Below are positions 1 to 13,032 of a stretch of 64,000 nt of DNA, one piece after another. This stretch comes from Diadophis punctatus similis. Taxonomy: Eukaryota > Chordata > Lepidosauria > Squamata > Dipsadidae. The stretch lies in the NCBI GenBank assembly GCA_023053685.1, contig JALIGW010000283.1, positions 1 through 64,000 of the forward strand, written 5' to 3'. The notes under the pieces are model-generated. The model searched no databases. It saw only the letters and a list, made by a program, of their open reading frames with translations, and was not told the origin of the DNA. Both the position numbers and the translations under genes were made by a program. How positions within the stretch are numbered: the first letter of the stretch is position 1; each line of letters begins with the position of its first letter.

Positions 1-3000
1 CTCAGAAATGAAAATGAAACACATATTCCTGTTCCCACAGGCTGGAAAGCTGAATTCTCGCTTGATTTTTGATTCCGAGCCTACCCTGAAAAGCTAGCCC
101 AAAGTCTAACACAGCATTCGCCTTAGGATTCAATTCAGCCCAAAAACATCACTTTTGACAAACACCTCAGAAATGAAAAAGAAACACATATTCCTGTTCC
201 CCATGGGCTGGAAAGCCGAATTCTCGCTCAATTTTTGATTCCGACCTTTCCTGAAGAGCTAGCCCAAGTCTAACACAGCATTCGCCTTATTTCTCAATTC
301 AGCCCAAAAACATCACTTTTGACAAACACCTCAGAAAGGAAAAAGAAACACATATTCCTGTTCCCCACGGGCTGGAAAGCCGAATTCTCGCTTGATTTTC
401 GATTCCGACCTTTCACTGAAGAGCTAGCCCAAGGTCTAACACAGCATTCGCCTTATTTCTCAATTCAGCCCAAAAACATCACTTTTGGCAAACACCTCAG
501 AAATGAAAAAGAAACACATATTCCTGTTCCCCCATGGGCTGGAAAGCTGAATTCTCGCTCAATTTTTGATTCTGACCTTTCCCTGAAGAGCTAGCCCAAG
601 GTCTAACACAGCATTCGCCTTATTTCTCAATTCAGCCCAAAAACATCACTTTTGACAAACACCTCAGAAATGAAAATGAAACACATATTCCTGTTCCCCA
701 CAGGCTGGAAAGCTGAATTCTCGCTTGATTTTTGATTCCGAGCCTACCCTGAAAGCTAGCCCAAAGTCTAACACAGCATTCGCCTTAGGATTCATTCAGC
801 CCAAAAACGTCACTTTTGACAAACACCTCAGAAATGAAAAAGAAACACATATTCCTGTTCCCCATGGGCTGGAAAGCCGAATTCTCGCTTGATTATTGAT
901 TCTGACCTTTCCTGAAGAGCTAGCCCAAAGTCTAACACTGCATTCTCCTTATTTCTCAATTCAGCCCAAAAACATCACTTTTGACAAACACCTCAGAAAT
1001 GAAAATGAAACACATATTCCTGTTCCCCACAGGCTGGAAAGCTGAATTCTCGCTTGATTTTTGATTCCGAGCCTACCCTGAAAAGCTAGCCCAAAGTCTA
1101 ACACAGCATTCGCCTTAGGATTCAATTCAGCCCAAAAACATCACTTTTGACAAACAACCTCAGAAATGAAAATGAAACACATATTCCTGTTCCCACAGGC
1201 TGGAAAGCTGAATTCTCGCTTGATTTTTGATTCTGAGCCTACCCTGAAAAGCTAGCCCAAAGTCTAACACAGCATTCGCCTTAGGATTCAATTCAGCCCA
1301 AAAACATCACTTTTGACAAACACCTCAGAAATGAAAAAGAAACACATATTCCTGTTCCCCATGGGCTGGAAAGCCGAATTCTCGCTTGATTTTTGATTCC
1401 GAGCCTACCCTGAAAAGCTAGCCCAAAGTCTAACACAGCATTCGCCTTAGGATTCAATTCAGCCCAAAAACATCACTTTTGACAAAACACCTCAGAAATG
1501 AAAATGAAACACATATTCCTGTTCCCACAGGCTGGAAAGCTGAATTCTCGCTTGATTTTTGATTCTGAGCCTACCCTGAAAAGCTAGCCCAAAGTCTAAC
1601 ACAGCATTCGCCTTAGGATTCAATTCAGCCCAAAAACATCACTTTTGACAAACACCTCAGAAATGAAAAAGAAACACATATTCCTGTTCCCCATGGGCTG
1701 GAAAGCCGAATTCTCGCTCAATTTTTGATTCCGACCTTTCCCTGAAGAGCTAGCCCAAGGTCTAACACAGCATTCCGCCTTATTTCTCAATTCAGCCCAA
1801 AAACATCACTTTTGACAAACACCTCAGAAAGGAAAAAGAAACACATATTCCTGTTCCCCACGGGCTGGAAAGCCGAATTCCTCGCTTGATTTTCGATTCC
1901 GACCTTTCACTGAAGAGCTAGCCCAAGGTCTAACACAGCATTCGCCTTATTTCTCAATTCAGCCCAAAAACATCACTTTTGGCAAACACCTCAGAAATGA
2001 AAAAGAAACACATATTCCTGTTCCCCATGGGCTGGAAAGCTGAATTCTCGCTCAATTTTTGATTCTGACCTTTCCCTGAAGAGCTAGCCCAAGGTCTAAC
2101 ACAGCATTCGCCTTATTTCTCAATTCAGCCCAAAAACATCACTTTTGACAAACACCTCAGAAATGAAAATGAAACACATATTCCTGTTCCCCACAGGCTG
2201 GAAAGCTGAATTCTCGCTTGATTTTTGATTCCGAGCCTACCCTGAAAAGCTAGCCCAAAGTCTAACACAGCATTCGCCTTAGGATTCAATTCAGCCCAAA
2301 AACGTCACTTTTGACAAACACCTCAGAAATGAAAAAAGAAACACATATTCCTGTTCCCATGGGCTGGAAAGCCGAATTCTCGCTTGATTATTGATTCTGA
2401 CCTTTCCCTGAAGAGCTAGCCCAAAGTCTAACACTGCATTCTCCTTATTTCTCAATTCAGCCCAAAAACATCACTTTTGACAAACACCTCAGAAATGAAA
2501 ATGAAACACATATTCCTGTTCCACAGGCTGGAAAGCTGAATTCTCGCTTGATTTTTGATTCTGAGCCTACCCTGAAAAGCTAGCCCAAAGTCTAACACAG
2601 CATTCGCCTTAGGATTCAATTCAGCCCAAAAACATCACTTTTGACAAACACCTCAGAAATGAAAAAGAAACACATATTCCTGTTCCCATGGGCTGGAAAG
2701 CCGAATTCTCGCTCAATTTTTGATTCCGACCTTTCCCTGAAGAGCTAGCCCAAGGTCTAACACAGCATTCGCCTTATTTCTCAATTCAGCCCAAAAACAT
2801 CACTTTTGACAAACACCTCAGAAAGGAAAAAGAAACACATATTCCTGTTCCCCACGGGCTGGAAAGCCGAATTCTCGCTTGATTTTCGATTCCGACCTTT
2901 CACTGAAGAGCTAGCCCAAGGTCTAACACAGCATTCGCCTTATTTCTCAATTCAGCCCAAAAACATCACTTTTGGCAAACACCTCAGAAATGAAAAAGAA

Positions 3001-3480
3001 ACACATATTCCTGTTCCCCATGGGCTGGAAAGCTGAATTCTCGCTCAATTTTTGATTCTGACCTTTCCCTGAAGAGCTAGCCAAGGTCTAACACAGCATT
3101 CGCCTTATTTCTCAATTCAGCCCAAAAACATCACTTTTGACAAACACCTCAGAAATGAAAATGAAACACATATTCCTGTTCCCCACAGGCTGAAAGCTGA
3201 ATTCTCGCTTGATTTTGATTCCGAGCCTACCCTGAAAAGCTAGCCCAAAGTCTAACACAGCATTCGCCTTAGGATTCAATTCAGCCCAAAAACGTCACTT
3301 TTGACAAACACCTCAGAAATGAAAAAGAAACACATATTCCTGTTCCCCATGGGCTGGAAAGCCGAATTCTCGCTTGATTATTGATTCTGACCTTTCCCTG
3401 AAGAGCTAGCCCAAAGTCTAACACTGCATTCTCCTTATTTCTCAATTCAGCCAAAAACATCACTTTTGACAAACACCTCA
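1..3480. repeat. 6-monomer HOR, three copies (A section start)
   Basis: The rare CAGAAAGGAAAAAG monomer, paired with TTCACTGAAGAG, occurs at 331, 1824 and 2818 (spacing 1493 and 994 bp, i.e. 9 and 6 monomers). The order of variants around each is the same, so copies of a six-monomer block lie at about 1-994, 1491-2487 and 2488-3480. A three-monomer filler of A-type units sits after the first. Position 1 and position 1491 even share the same shortened TTCCCACAGG. The block starts before the window. The same marker monomer returns at 6131 and 7791. Confidence 0.75.
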
Positions 3481-4787
3481 GAAATGAAAATGAAACACAT
3501 ATTCCTGTTCCCCACAGGCTGGAAAGCTGAATTCTCGCTTGATTTTTGATTCCGAGCCTACCCTGAAAAGCTAGCCCAAAGTCTAACACAGCATTCGCCT
3601 TAGGATTCAATTCAGCCCAAAAACATCACTTTTGACAAACACCTCAGAAATGAAAATGAAACACATATTCCTGTTCCCACAGGCTGGAAAGCTGAATTCT
3701 CGCTTGATTTTTGATTCCGAGCCTACCCTGAAAAGCTAGCCCAAAGTCTAACACAGCATTCGCCTTAGGATTCAATTCAGCCCAAAAACATCACTTTTGA
3801 CAAACACCTCAGAAATGAAAATGAAACACATATTCCTGTTCCCCACAGGCTGGAAAGCTGAATTCTCGCTTGATTTTTGATTCCGAGCCTACCCTGAAAA
3901 GCTAGCCCAAAGTCTAACACAGCATTCGCCTTAGGATTCAATTCAGCCCAAAAACATCACTTTTGACAAACACCTCAGAAATGAAAAAGAAACACATATT
4001 CCTGTTCCCCATGGGCTGGAAAGCCGAATTCTCGCTTGATTATTGATTCTGACCTTTCCCTGAAGAGCTAGCGCAAGGTCTAACACAGCATTCGCCTTAT
4101 TTCTCAATTCAGCCCAAAAATATCACTTTTGACAAACACCTCAGAAATGAAAAGAAACACATATTCCTGTTCCCCATGGGCTGGAAAGCCGAATTCTCGC
4201 TTGATTTTCGATTACAAGCCTTCGCTGAAGAGCTAGCCCAAAGTCTAACACTGCATTCTCCTTATTTCTCAATTCAGCCAAAAACATCACTTTTGACAAA
4301 CACCTCAGAAATGAAAATGAAACACATATTCCTGTTCCCCACAGGCTGGAAAGCTGAATTCTCGCTTGATTTTTGATTCCGAGCCTACCCTGAAAAGCTA
4401 GCCCAAAGTCTAACACAGCATTCGCCTTAGGATTCAATTCAGCCCAAAAACATCACTTTTGACAAACACCTCAGAATGAAAATGAAACACATATTCCTGT
4501 TCCCCACGGGCTGGAAAGCTGAATTCTTGCTTGATTTTTGATTCCGAGCCTACCCTGAAAAGCTAGCCCAAAGTCTAACACAGCATTCGCCTTAGGATTC
4601 AATTCAGCCCAAAAACATCACTTTTGACAAACACCTCAGAAATGAAAATGAAACACATATTCCTGTTCCCCACAGGCTGGAAAGCTGAATTCTCGCTTGA
4701 TTTTTGATTCCGAGCCTACCCTGAAAAGCTAGCCCAAAGTCTAACACAGCATTCGCCTTAGGATTCAATTCAGCCCAAAAACATCAC

Positions 4788-5560
4788 TATTGACAAACAC
4801 CTCAGAAATGAAAAAGAAACACATATTCCTGTTCCCCATGGGCTGGAAAGCCGAATTCTCGCTTGATTATTGATTCTGACCTTTCCCTGAAGAGCTAGCG
4901 CAAGGTCTAACACAGCATTCGCCTTATTTCTCAATTCAGCCCAAAAACATCACTTTTGACAAATACCTCAGAAATGAAAAAGAAACACATATTCCTGTTC
5001 CCCACGGGCTGGAAAGCCGAATTCTCACTCAATTTTTGATTCCGACCTTTCCCTGAAGAGCTAGCCCAAGGTCTAACACAGCATTCGCCTCAGTTCTCAA
5101 TTCAGCCAAAAAACATGACTTTTGACACACACCTCAGAAATGAAAATGAAACACATATTCGTGTTCCGCACAGGCTGGAAAGCCGAATTCTCGCTTGATT
5201 TTTGATTCCGACCTTTCCCTGAAGAGCTAGCCCAAGGTCTAACACAGCATTCGCCTTATTTCTCAATTCAGCCCAAAAACATCACTTTTGACAAACACCT
5301 CAGAAATGAAAAAGAAACACATATTCCTGTTCTCCACGGGCTGGAAAGCCGAATTCTCGCTTGATTTTCGATTCCAAGCCTTCCCTGAAGAGCTAGCCCA
5401 AGGTCTAACACAGCATTCGCCTTATTTCTCAATTCACCCCCAAAAAAAAAACTTTTGACAAACACCTCAGAAATGAAAAAGAAACACATATTCCTGTTCC
5501 CCACGGGCTGGAAAGCTGAATTCTCGCTCAATTTTTGATTCCGACCTTTCCCTGAAGAGC
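4788..5560. repeat. Segment repeated at 11.4-12.3 kb (copy 1)
   Basis: Several rare variants occur here in the same order as at 11427-12340: CATCACTATTGAC at about 4788, CCTCAGTTCTCAATTC near 5088, AAAAACATGAC near 5110, and the unique ATTCGTGTTCCGCACAGG at 5157. The offset is about 6638 bp (40 monomers). A C/A-run irregularity near 5437-5452 (CACCCCC followed by nine A) departs from the consensus and looks like a local error or mutation. Confidence 0.8.
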
Positions 5561-6000
5561 TAGCCCAAGGTCTAACACAGCATTCGCCTTATTTCTCAAT
5601 TCAGCCCAAAAACATCACTTTTGACAAACACCTCAGAAATGAAAATGAAACACATATTCCTGTTCCCCACAGGCTGGAAAGCGGAATTCTCGCTTGATTT
5701 TTGATTCCGAGCCTACCCTGAAAAGCTAGCCCAAAGTCTAACACAGCATTCGCCTTAGGATTCAATTCAGCCCAAAAACATCACTTTTGACAAACACCTC
5801 AGAAATGAAAAAGAAACACATATTCCTGTTCCCCATGGGCTGGAAAGCCGAATTCTCGCTCAATTTTTGATTCCGACCTTTCCCTGAAGAGCTAGCCCAA
5901 GGTCTAACACAGCATTCGCCTTATTTCTCAATTCAGCCCAAAAACATCACTTTTGACAAACACCTCAGAAATGAAAAAGAAACACATATTCCTGTTCCCC

Positions 6001-7660
6001 ACAGGCTGGAAAGCCGAATTCTCGCTTGATTTTTGATTCCGACCTTTCCCTGAAGAGCTAGCCCAAGGTCTAACCCAGCATTCGCCTTAGGATTCAATTC
6101 AGCCCAAAAACATCACTTTTGACAAACACCTCAGAAAGGAAAAAGAAACACATATTCCTGTTCCCCACGGGCTGGAAAGCCGAATTCTCGCTTGATTTTC
6201 GATTCCGACCTTTCACTGAAGAGCTAGCCCAAGGTCTAACACAGCATTCGCCTTATTTCTCAATTCAGCCCAAAAACATCACTTTTGGCAAACACCTCAG
6301 AAATGAAAAAGAAACACATATTCCTGTTCCCCATGGGCTGGAAGCTGAATTCTCGCTCAATTTTTGATTCTGACCTTTCCCTGAAGAGCTAGCCCAAGGT
6401 CTAACACAGCATTCGCCTTATTTCTCAATTCAGCCCAAAAACATCACTTTTGACAAACACCTCAGAAATGAAAATGAAACACATATTCCTGTTCCCCACA
6501 GGCTGGAAAGCTGAATTCTTGCTTGATTTTCGATTCCGAGCCTACCCTGAAAAGCTAGCCCAAAGTCTAACACAGCATTCGCCTTAGGATTCAATTCAGC
6601 CCAAAAACATCACTTTTGACAAACACCTCAGAAATGAAAAAGAAACACATATTCCTGTTCCCCATGGGCTGGAAAGCCGAATTCTCGCTTGATTATTGAT
6701 TCTGACCTTTCCCTGAAGAGCTAGCCCAAGGTCTAACACAGCATTCGCCTTATTTCTCAATTCAGCCCAAAAATATCACTTTTGACAAACACCTCAGAAA
6801 TGAAAAAGAAACACATATTCCTGTTCCCCATGGGCTGGAAAGCCGAATTCTCGCTTGATTTTCGATTACAAGCCTTCGCTGAAGAGCTAGCCCAAAGTCT
6901 AACACTGCATTCTCCTTATTTCTCAATTCAGCCCAAAAACATCACTTTTGACAAACACCTCAGAAATGAAAATGAAACACATATTCCTGTTCCCCACAGG
7001 CTGGAAAGCTGAATTCTCGCTTGATTTTTGATTCCGAGCCTACCCTGAAAAGCTAGCCCAAAGTCTAACACAGCATTCGCCTTAGGATTCAATTCAGCCC
7101 AAAAACATCACTTTTGACAAACACCTCAGAAATGAAAATGAAACACATATTCCTGTTCCCCACAGGCTGGAAAGCTGAATTCTCGCTTGATTTTTGATTC
7201 CGAGCCTACCCTGAAAAGCTAGCCCAAAGTCTAACACAGCATTCGCCTTAGGATTCAATTCAGCCCAAAAACATCACTTTTGACAAACACCTCAGAAATG
7301 AAAAAGAAACACATATTCCTGTTCCCCATGGGCTGGAAAGCCGAATTCTCGCTTGATTATTGATTCTGACCTTTCCCTGAAGAGCTAGCGCAAGGTCTAA
7401 CACAGCATTCGCCTTATTTCTCAATTCAGCCCAAAAACATCACTTTTGACAAACACCTCAGAAATGAAAAAGAAACACATATTCCTGTTCCCCACGGGCT
7501 GGAAAGCCGAATTCTCGCTCGATTTTTGATTCTGACCTTTCCCTGAAGAGCTAGCGCAAGGTCTAACACAGCATTCGCCTTATTTCTCAATTCAGCCCAA
7601 AAACATCACTTTTGACAAACACCTCAGAAATGAAAAAGAAACACATATTCCTGTTCCCCC
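6001..7660. repeat. 10-mer HOR duplication, copy 1 (1660 bp)
   Basis: This copy matches 7661-9319 at an offset of exactly 1660 bp (10 x 166). By eye I see two substitutions (position 6510 T versus 8170 C; 7496 G versus 9156 T) and one extra C just before 7661. Monomer order includes the CAGAAAGG form (6131), GATTATTGATTCTGACC, the ATTACAAGCC form (6865) and AGCGCAAGG (7389). Left of 6001 and right of 9320 the two sides carry different variants, which fixes the ends to within about a monomer. Near-identity indicates a recent event. Confidence 0.9.
7011..7176 (+). repeat. Reference monomer, A type (166 bp)
   Basis: A clean copy of the commonest section A form. Compared with the B reference it has TTTTTGATT instead of TTTTCGATT, CCTGAAAAGCTAG instead of CCTGAAGAGCTAG, GGATTCAATTCAGCCC instead of GGACTCAATACAGCC, AACATCAC instead of AACATGAC, and ends GGAAAGCT rather than GGAAAGCC. 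Other recurring section A forms have CGCTCAATTTTT with GACCTTTCCCTGAAG, TTCCAAGCCTTCCCTG, ATTACAAGCCTTCGCTG, or GATTATTGATTCTGACC with AGCGCAAGG. These forms alternate in a fixed order, which makes the higher-order repeats. Confidence 0.93.
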
Positions 7661-9319
7661 ACAGGCTGGAAAGCCGAATTCTCGCTTGATTTTTGATTCC
7701 GACCTTTCCCTGAAGAGCTAGCCCAAGGTCTAACCCAGCATTCGCCTTAGGATTCAATTCAGCCCAAAAACATCACTTTTGACAAACACCTCAGAAAGGA
7801 AAAAGAAACACATATTCCTGTTCCCCACGGGCTGGAAAGCCGAATTCTCGCTTGATTTTCGATTCCGACCTTTCACTGAAGAGCTAGCCCAAGGTCTAAC
7901 ACAGCATTCGCCTTATTTCTCAATTCAGCCCAAAAACATCACTTTTGGCAAACACCTCAGAAATGAAAAAGAAACACATATTCCTGTTCCCCATGGGCTG
8001 GAAGCTGAATTCTCGCTCAATTTTTGATTCTGACCTTTCCCTGAAGAGCTAGCCCAAGGTCTAACACAGCATTCGCCTTATTTCTCAATTCAGCCCAAAA
8101 ACATCACTTTTGACAAACACCTCAGAAATGAAAATGAAACACATATTCCTGTTCCCCACAGGCTGGAAAGCTGAATTCTCGCTTGATTTTCGATTCCGAG
8201 CCTACCCTGAAAAGCTAGCCCAAAGTCTAACACAGCATTCGCCTTAGGATTCAATTCAGCCCAAAAACATCACTTTTGACAAACACCTCAGAAATGAAAA
8301 AGAAACACATATTCCTGTTCCCCATGGGCTGGAAAGCCGAATTCTCGCTTGATTATTGATTCTGACCTTTCCCTGAAGAGCTAGCCCAAGGTCTAACACA
8401 GCATTCGCCTTATTTCTCAATTCAGCCCAAAAATATCACTTTTGACAAACACCTCAGAAATGAAAAAGAAACACATATTCCTGTTCCCCATGGGCTGGAA
8501 AGCCGAATTCTCGCTTGATTTTCGATTACAAGCCTTCGCTGAAGAGCTAGCCCAAAGTCTAACACTGCATTCTCCTTATTTCTCAATTCAGCCCAAAAAC
8601 ATCACTTTTGACAAACACCTCAGAAATGAAAATGAAACACATATTCCTGTTCCCCACAGGCTGGAAAGCTGAATTCTCGCTTGATTTTTGATTCCGAGCC
8701 TACCCTGAAAAGCTAGCCCAAAGTCTAACACAGCATTCGCCTTAGGATTCAATTCAGCCCAAAAACATCACTTTTGACAAACACCTCAGAAATGAAAATG
8801 AAACACATATTCCTGTTCCCCACAGGCTGGAAAGCTGAATTCTCGCTTGATTTTTGATTCCGAGCCTACCCTGAAAAGCTAGCCCAAAGTCTAACACAGC
8901 ATTCGCCTTAGGATTCAATTCAGCCCAAAAACATCACTTTTGACAAACACCTCAGAAATGAAAAAGAAACACATATTCCTGTTCCCCATGGGCTGGAAAG
9001 CCGAATTCTCGCTTGATTATTGATTCTGACCTTTCCCTGAAGAGCTAGCGCAAGGTCTAACACAGCATTCGCCTTATTTCTCAATTCAGCCCAAAAACAT
9101 CACTTTTGACAAACACCTCAGAAATGAAAAAGAAACACATATTCCTGTTCCCCACTGGCTGGAAAGCCGAATTCTCGCTCGATTTTTGATTCTGACCTTT
9201 CCCTGAAGAGCTAGCGCAAGGTCTAACACAGCATTCGCCTTATTTCTCAATTCAGCCCAAAAACATCACTTTTGACAAACACCTCAGAAATGAAAAAGAA
9301 ACACATATTCCTGTTCCCC
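7661..9319. repeat. 10-mer HOR duplication, copy 2
   Basis: This is the second copy of the 1660-bp block at 6001-7660. After about 9320 the monomer carries CCCACGGGCTGG with CGCTCAATTTTT, where copy 1 would restart with CACAGGCTGG, so the block ends here. The CACTGGCTGG variant near 9156 is private to this copy. Confidence 0.9.
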
Positions 9320-10080
9320 ACGGGCTGGAAAGCCGAATTCTCGCTCAATTTTTGATTCCGACCTTTCTCTGAAGAGCTAGCCCAAGGTCTAACACAGCAT
9401 TCGCCTTATTTCTCAATTCAGCCCAAAAACATCACTTTTGACAAACACCTCAGAAATGAAAATGAAACACATATTCCTGTTCCCCACAGGCTGGAAAGCT
9501 GAATTCTCGCTTGATTTTTGATTCCGAGCCTACCCTGAAAAGCTAGCCCAAAGTCTAACACAGCATTCGCCTTAGGATTCAATTCAGCCCAAAAACATCA
9601 CTTTTGACAAACACCTCAGAAATGAAAAAGAAACACATATTCCTGTTCCCCACGGGCTGGAAAGCCGAATTCTCGCTTGATTTTCGATTCCAAGCCTTCC
9701 CTGAAGAGCTAGCCCAAGGTCTAACACAGCATTCGCCTTATTTCTCAATTCAGCCCAAAAACATCACTTTTGACAAACACCTCAGAAATGAAAAAGAAAC
9801 ACATATTCCTGTTCCCCACGGGCTGGAAAGCTGAATTCTCGCTCAATTTTTGATTCCGACCTTTCCCTGAAGAGCTAGCCCAAGGTCTAACACAGCATTC
9901 GCCTTATTTCTCAATTCAGCCCAAAAACATCACTTTTGACAAACACCTCAGAAATGAAAATGAAACACATATTCCTGTTCCCCACAGGCTGGAAAGCTGA
10001 ATTCTCGCTTGATTTTTGATTCCGAGCCTACCCTGAAAAGCTAGCCCAAAGTCTAACACAGCATTCGCCTTAGGATTCAA

Positions 10081-10744
10081 TTCAGCCCAAAAACATCACT
10101 TTTGACAAACACCTCAGAAATGAAAAAGAAACACATATTCCTGTTCCCCATGGGCTGGAAAGCCGAATTCTCGCTCAATTTTTGATTCCGACCTTTCCCT
10201 GAAGAGCTAGCCCAAGGTCTAACACAGCATTCGCCTTATTTCTCAATTCGGCCCAAAAACATCACTTTTGACAAAAACCTCAGAAATGAAAATGAAACAC
10301 ATATTCCTGTTCCCCACGGGCTGGAAAGCCGAATTCTTGCTCAATTTTTGATTCCGACCTTTCCCTGAAGAGCTAGCCCAAGGTCTAACACAGCATTCGC
10401 CTTATTTCTCAATTCAGCCAAAAAACATGACTTTTGACAAACACCTCAGAAATGAAAATGAAACACATATTCCTGTTCCCCACGGGCTGGAAAGCCGAAT
10501 TCTCGATCAATTTTTGATTCCGACCTTTCCCTGAAGAGCTAGCCCAAGGTCTAACCCAGCATTCGCCTTATTTCTCAATTCAGCCCAAAAACATCACTTT
10601 TGACAAACACCTCAGAAATGAAAATGAAACACATATTCCTGTTCCCCACAGGCTGGAAAGCTGAATTCTCGCTTGATTTTTGATTCCGAGCCTACCCTGA
10701 AAAGCTAGCCCAAAGTCTAACACAGCATTCGCCTTAGGATTCAA
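10081..10744. repeat. 4-mer duplication, copy 1 (664 bp)
   Basis: The rare combination CAATTCGGCCC followed by GACAAAAACCTCAG lies at 10247, 10911 and 11077. The first spacing is 664 bp (four monomers) and the second 166 bp (one monomer). This block repeats at 10745 onward with the same order of variants. Confidence 0.8.
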
Positions 10745-11242
10745 TTCAGCCCAAAAACATCACTTTTGACAAACACCTCAGAAATGAAAAAGAAACACAT
10801 ATTCCTGTTCCCCATGGGCTGGAAAGCCGAATTCTCGCTCAATTTTTGATTCCGACCTTTCCCTGAAGAGCTAGCCCAAGGTCTAACACAGCATTCGCCT
10901 TATTTCTCAATTCGGCCCAAAAACATCACTTTTGACAAAAACCTCAGAAATGAAAAAGAAACACATATTCCTGTTCCCCATGGGCTGGAAAGCCGAATTC
11001 TCGCTCAATTTTTGATTCCGACCTTTCCCTGAAGAGCTAGCCCAAGGTCTAACACAGCATTCGCCTTATTTCTCAATTCGGCCCAAAAACATCACTTTTG
11101 ACAAAAACCTCAGAAATGAAAATGAAACACATATTCCTGTTCCCCACGGGCTGGAAAGCCGAATTCTTGCTCAATTTTTGATTCCGACCTTTCCTGAAGA
11201 GCTAGCCCAAGGTCTAACACAGGCATTCGCCTTATTTCTCAA
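10745..11242. repeat. 4-mer copy 2 with a single-monomer tandem duplication
   Basis: The first monomer (about 10745-10910) is followed directly by an identical-looking one (10911-11076) that keeps both rare markers, CAATTCGGCCC and GACAAAAACC. After that the order rejoins the first copy (CACGGG, GAATTCTTGCTCAATT). One monomer has therefore been duplicated inside the second copy, the smallest expansion step visible in the window. Confidence 0.75.
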
Positions 11243-11426
11243 TTCAGCCCAAAAACATCACTTTTGACAAACACCTCAGAAATGAAATGAAACACATATT
11301 CCTGTTCCCCACAGGCTGGAAAGCTGAATTCTCGCTTGATTTTTGATTCCGAGCCTACCCTGAAAAAGCTAGCCCAAAGTCTAACACAGCATTCGCCTTA
11401 GGATTCAATTCAGCCCAAAAACATCA

Positions 11427-12340
11427 CTATTGACAAACACCTCAGAAATGAAAAAGAAACACATATTCCTGTTCCCCATGGGCTGGAAAGCCGAATTCTC
11501 GCTTGATTATTGATTCTGACCTTTCCTGAAGAGCTAGCGCAAGGTCTAACACAGCATTCGCCTTATTTCTCAATTCAGCCCAAAAACATCACTTTTGACA
11601 AACACCTCAGAAATGAAAAAGAAACACATATTCCTGTTCCCCACGGGCTGGAAAGCCGAATTCTCGCTCAATTTTTGATTCCGACCTTTCCTGAAGAGCT
11701 AGCCCAAGGTCTAACACAGCATTCGCCTCAGTTCTCAATTCAGCCAAAAAACATGACATTTGACAAACACCTCAGAAATGAAAATGAAACACATATTCGT
11801 GTTCCGCACAGGCTGGAAAGCCAAATTCTCGCTTGATTTTTGATTCCGACCTTTCCCTGAAGAGCTAGCCCAAGGTCTAACACAGCATTCGCCTTATTTC
11901 TCAATTCAGCCCAAAAACATCACTTTTGACAAACACCTCAGAAATGAAAATGAAACACATATTCCTGTTCCCCACAGGCTGGAAAGCTGAATTCTCGCTT
12001 GATTTTGATTCCGAGCCTACACTGAAAAGCTAGCCCAAAGTCTAACACAGCATTCGCCTTAGGATTCAATTCAGCCCAAAAACATCACTTTTGACAAACA
12101 CCTCAGAAATGAAAAAGAAACACATATTCCTGTTCTCCACGGGCTGGAAAGCCGAATTCTCGCTTGATTTTCGATTCCAAGCCTTCCCTGAAGAGCTAGC
12201 CCAAGGTCTAACACAGCATTCGCCTTATTTCTCAATTCAGCCCAAAAACATCACTTTTGACAACACCTCAGAAATGAAAAAGAAACACATATTCCTGTTC
12301 CCCACGAGCTGGAAAGCTGAATTCTCGCTCAATTTTTGAT
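11427..12340. repeat. Segment repeated from 4.8-5.6 kb (copy 2)
   Basis: This segment carries the same series of rare variants as 4788-5560, including ATTCGTGTTCCGCACAGG at 11795. It differs by small indels and by ACATGACATTTGAC where copy 1 has ACATGACTTTTGAC. The two segments lie 40 monomers apart with other material between, so the relationship predates the intervening rearrangements. Confidence 0.78.
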
Positions 12341-13032
12341 TCCGACCTTTCCCTGGAGAGCTAGCCCAAGGTCTAACACAGCATTCGCCTTATTTCTCAA
12401 TTCAGCCCAAAAACATCACTTTGACAAACACCTCAGAAATGAAAATGAAACACATATTCCTGTTCCCCACAGGCTGGAAAGCTGAATTCTCGCTTGATTT
12501 TTGATTCCGAGCCTACCCTGAAAAGCTAGCCCAAAGTCTAACACAGCATTCGCCTTAGGATTCAATTCAGCCCAAAAACATCACTTTTGACAAACACCTC
12601 AGAAATGAAAAAGAAACACATATTCCTGTTCCCCATGGGCTGGAAAGCCGAATTCTCGCTCATTTTTGATTCCGACCTTTCCCTGAAGAGCTAGCCCAAG
12701 GTCTAACACAGCATTCGCCTTATTTCTCAATTCAGCCCAAAAACATCACTTTTGACAAACACCTCAGAAATGAAAAAGAAACACATATTCCTGTTCCCCA
12801 CAGGCTGGAAAGCCGAATTCTCGCTTGATTTTTGATTCCGACCTTTCCCTGAAGAGCTAGCCCAAGGTCTAACCCAGCATTCGCCTAGGATTCAATTCAG
12901 CCCAAAAACATCACTTTTGACAAACACCTCAGAAATGAAAAAGAAACACATATCCTGTTCCCCACAGGCTGGAAAGCCGAATTCTCGCTTGATTTTGATT
13001 CCGACCTTTCCCTGAAGAGCTAGCCCAAGGTC

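Larger units (their letters stand above)
10552..13032. repeat. 15-mer HOR, variant copy
   Basis: The marker CTAACCCAGCATTCG at 10552 recurs at 13033, 15681, 18496 and 21143. The first interval is 2481 bp, about 15 monomers. It contains one AGCGCAAGG monomer (near 11535) where the later copies have two, so it is a related but rearranged unit. It overlaps the duplicated segments described at 10745-11242 and 11427-12340. Confidence 0.6.

Noticed and set aside
5437..5452. Possible insertion at CACCCCC followed by a run of nine A
   Set aside because: It replaces CAGCCCAAAAACATCAC within one monomer with little change in length, so it is a local mutation or sequencing error, not an inserted element.
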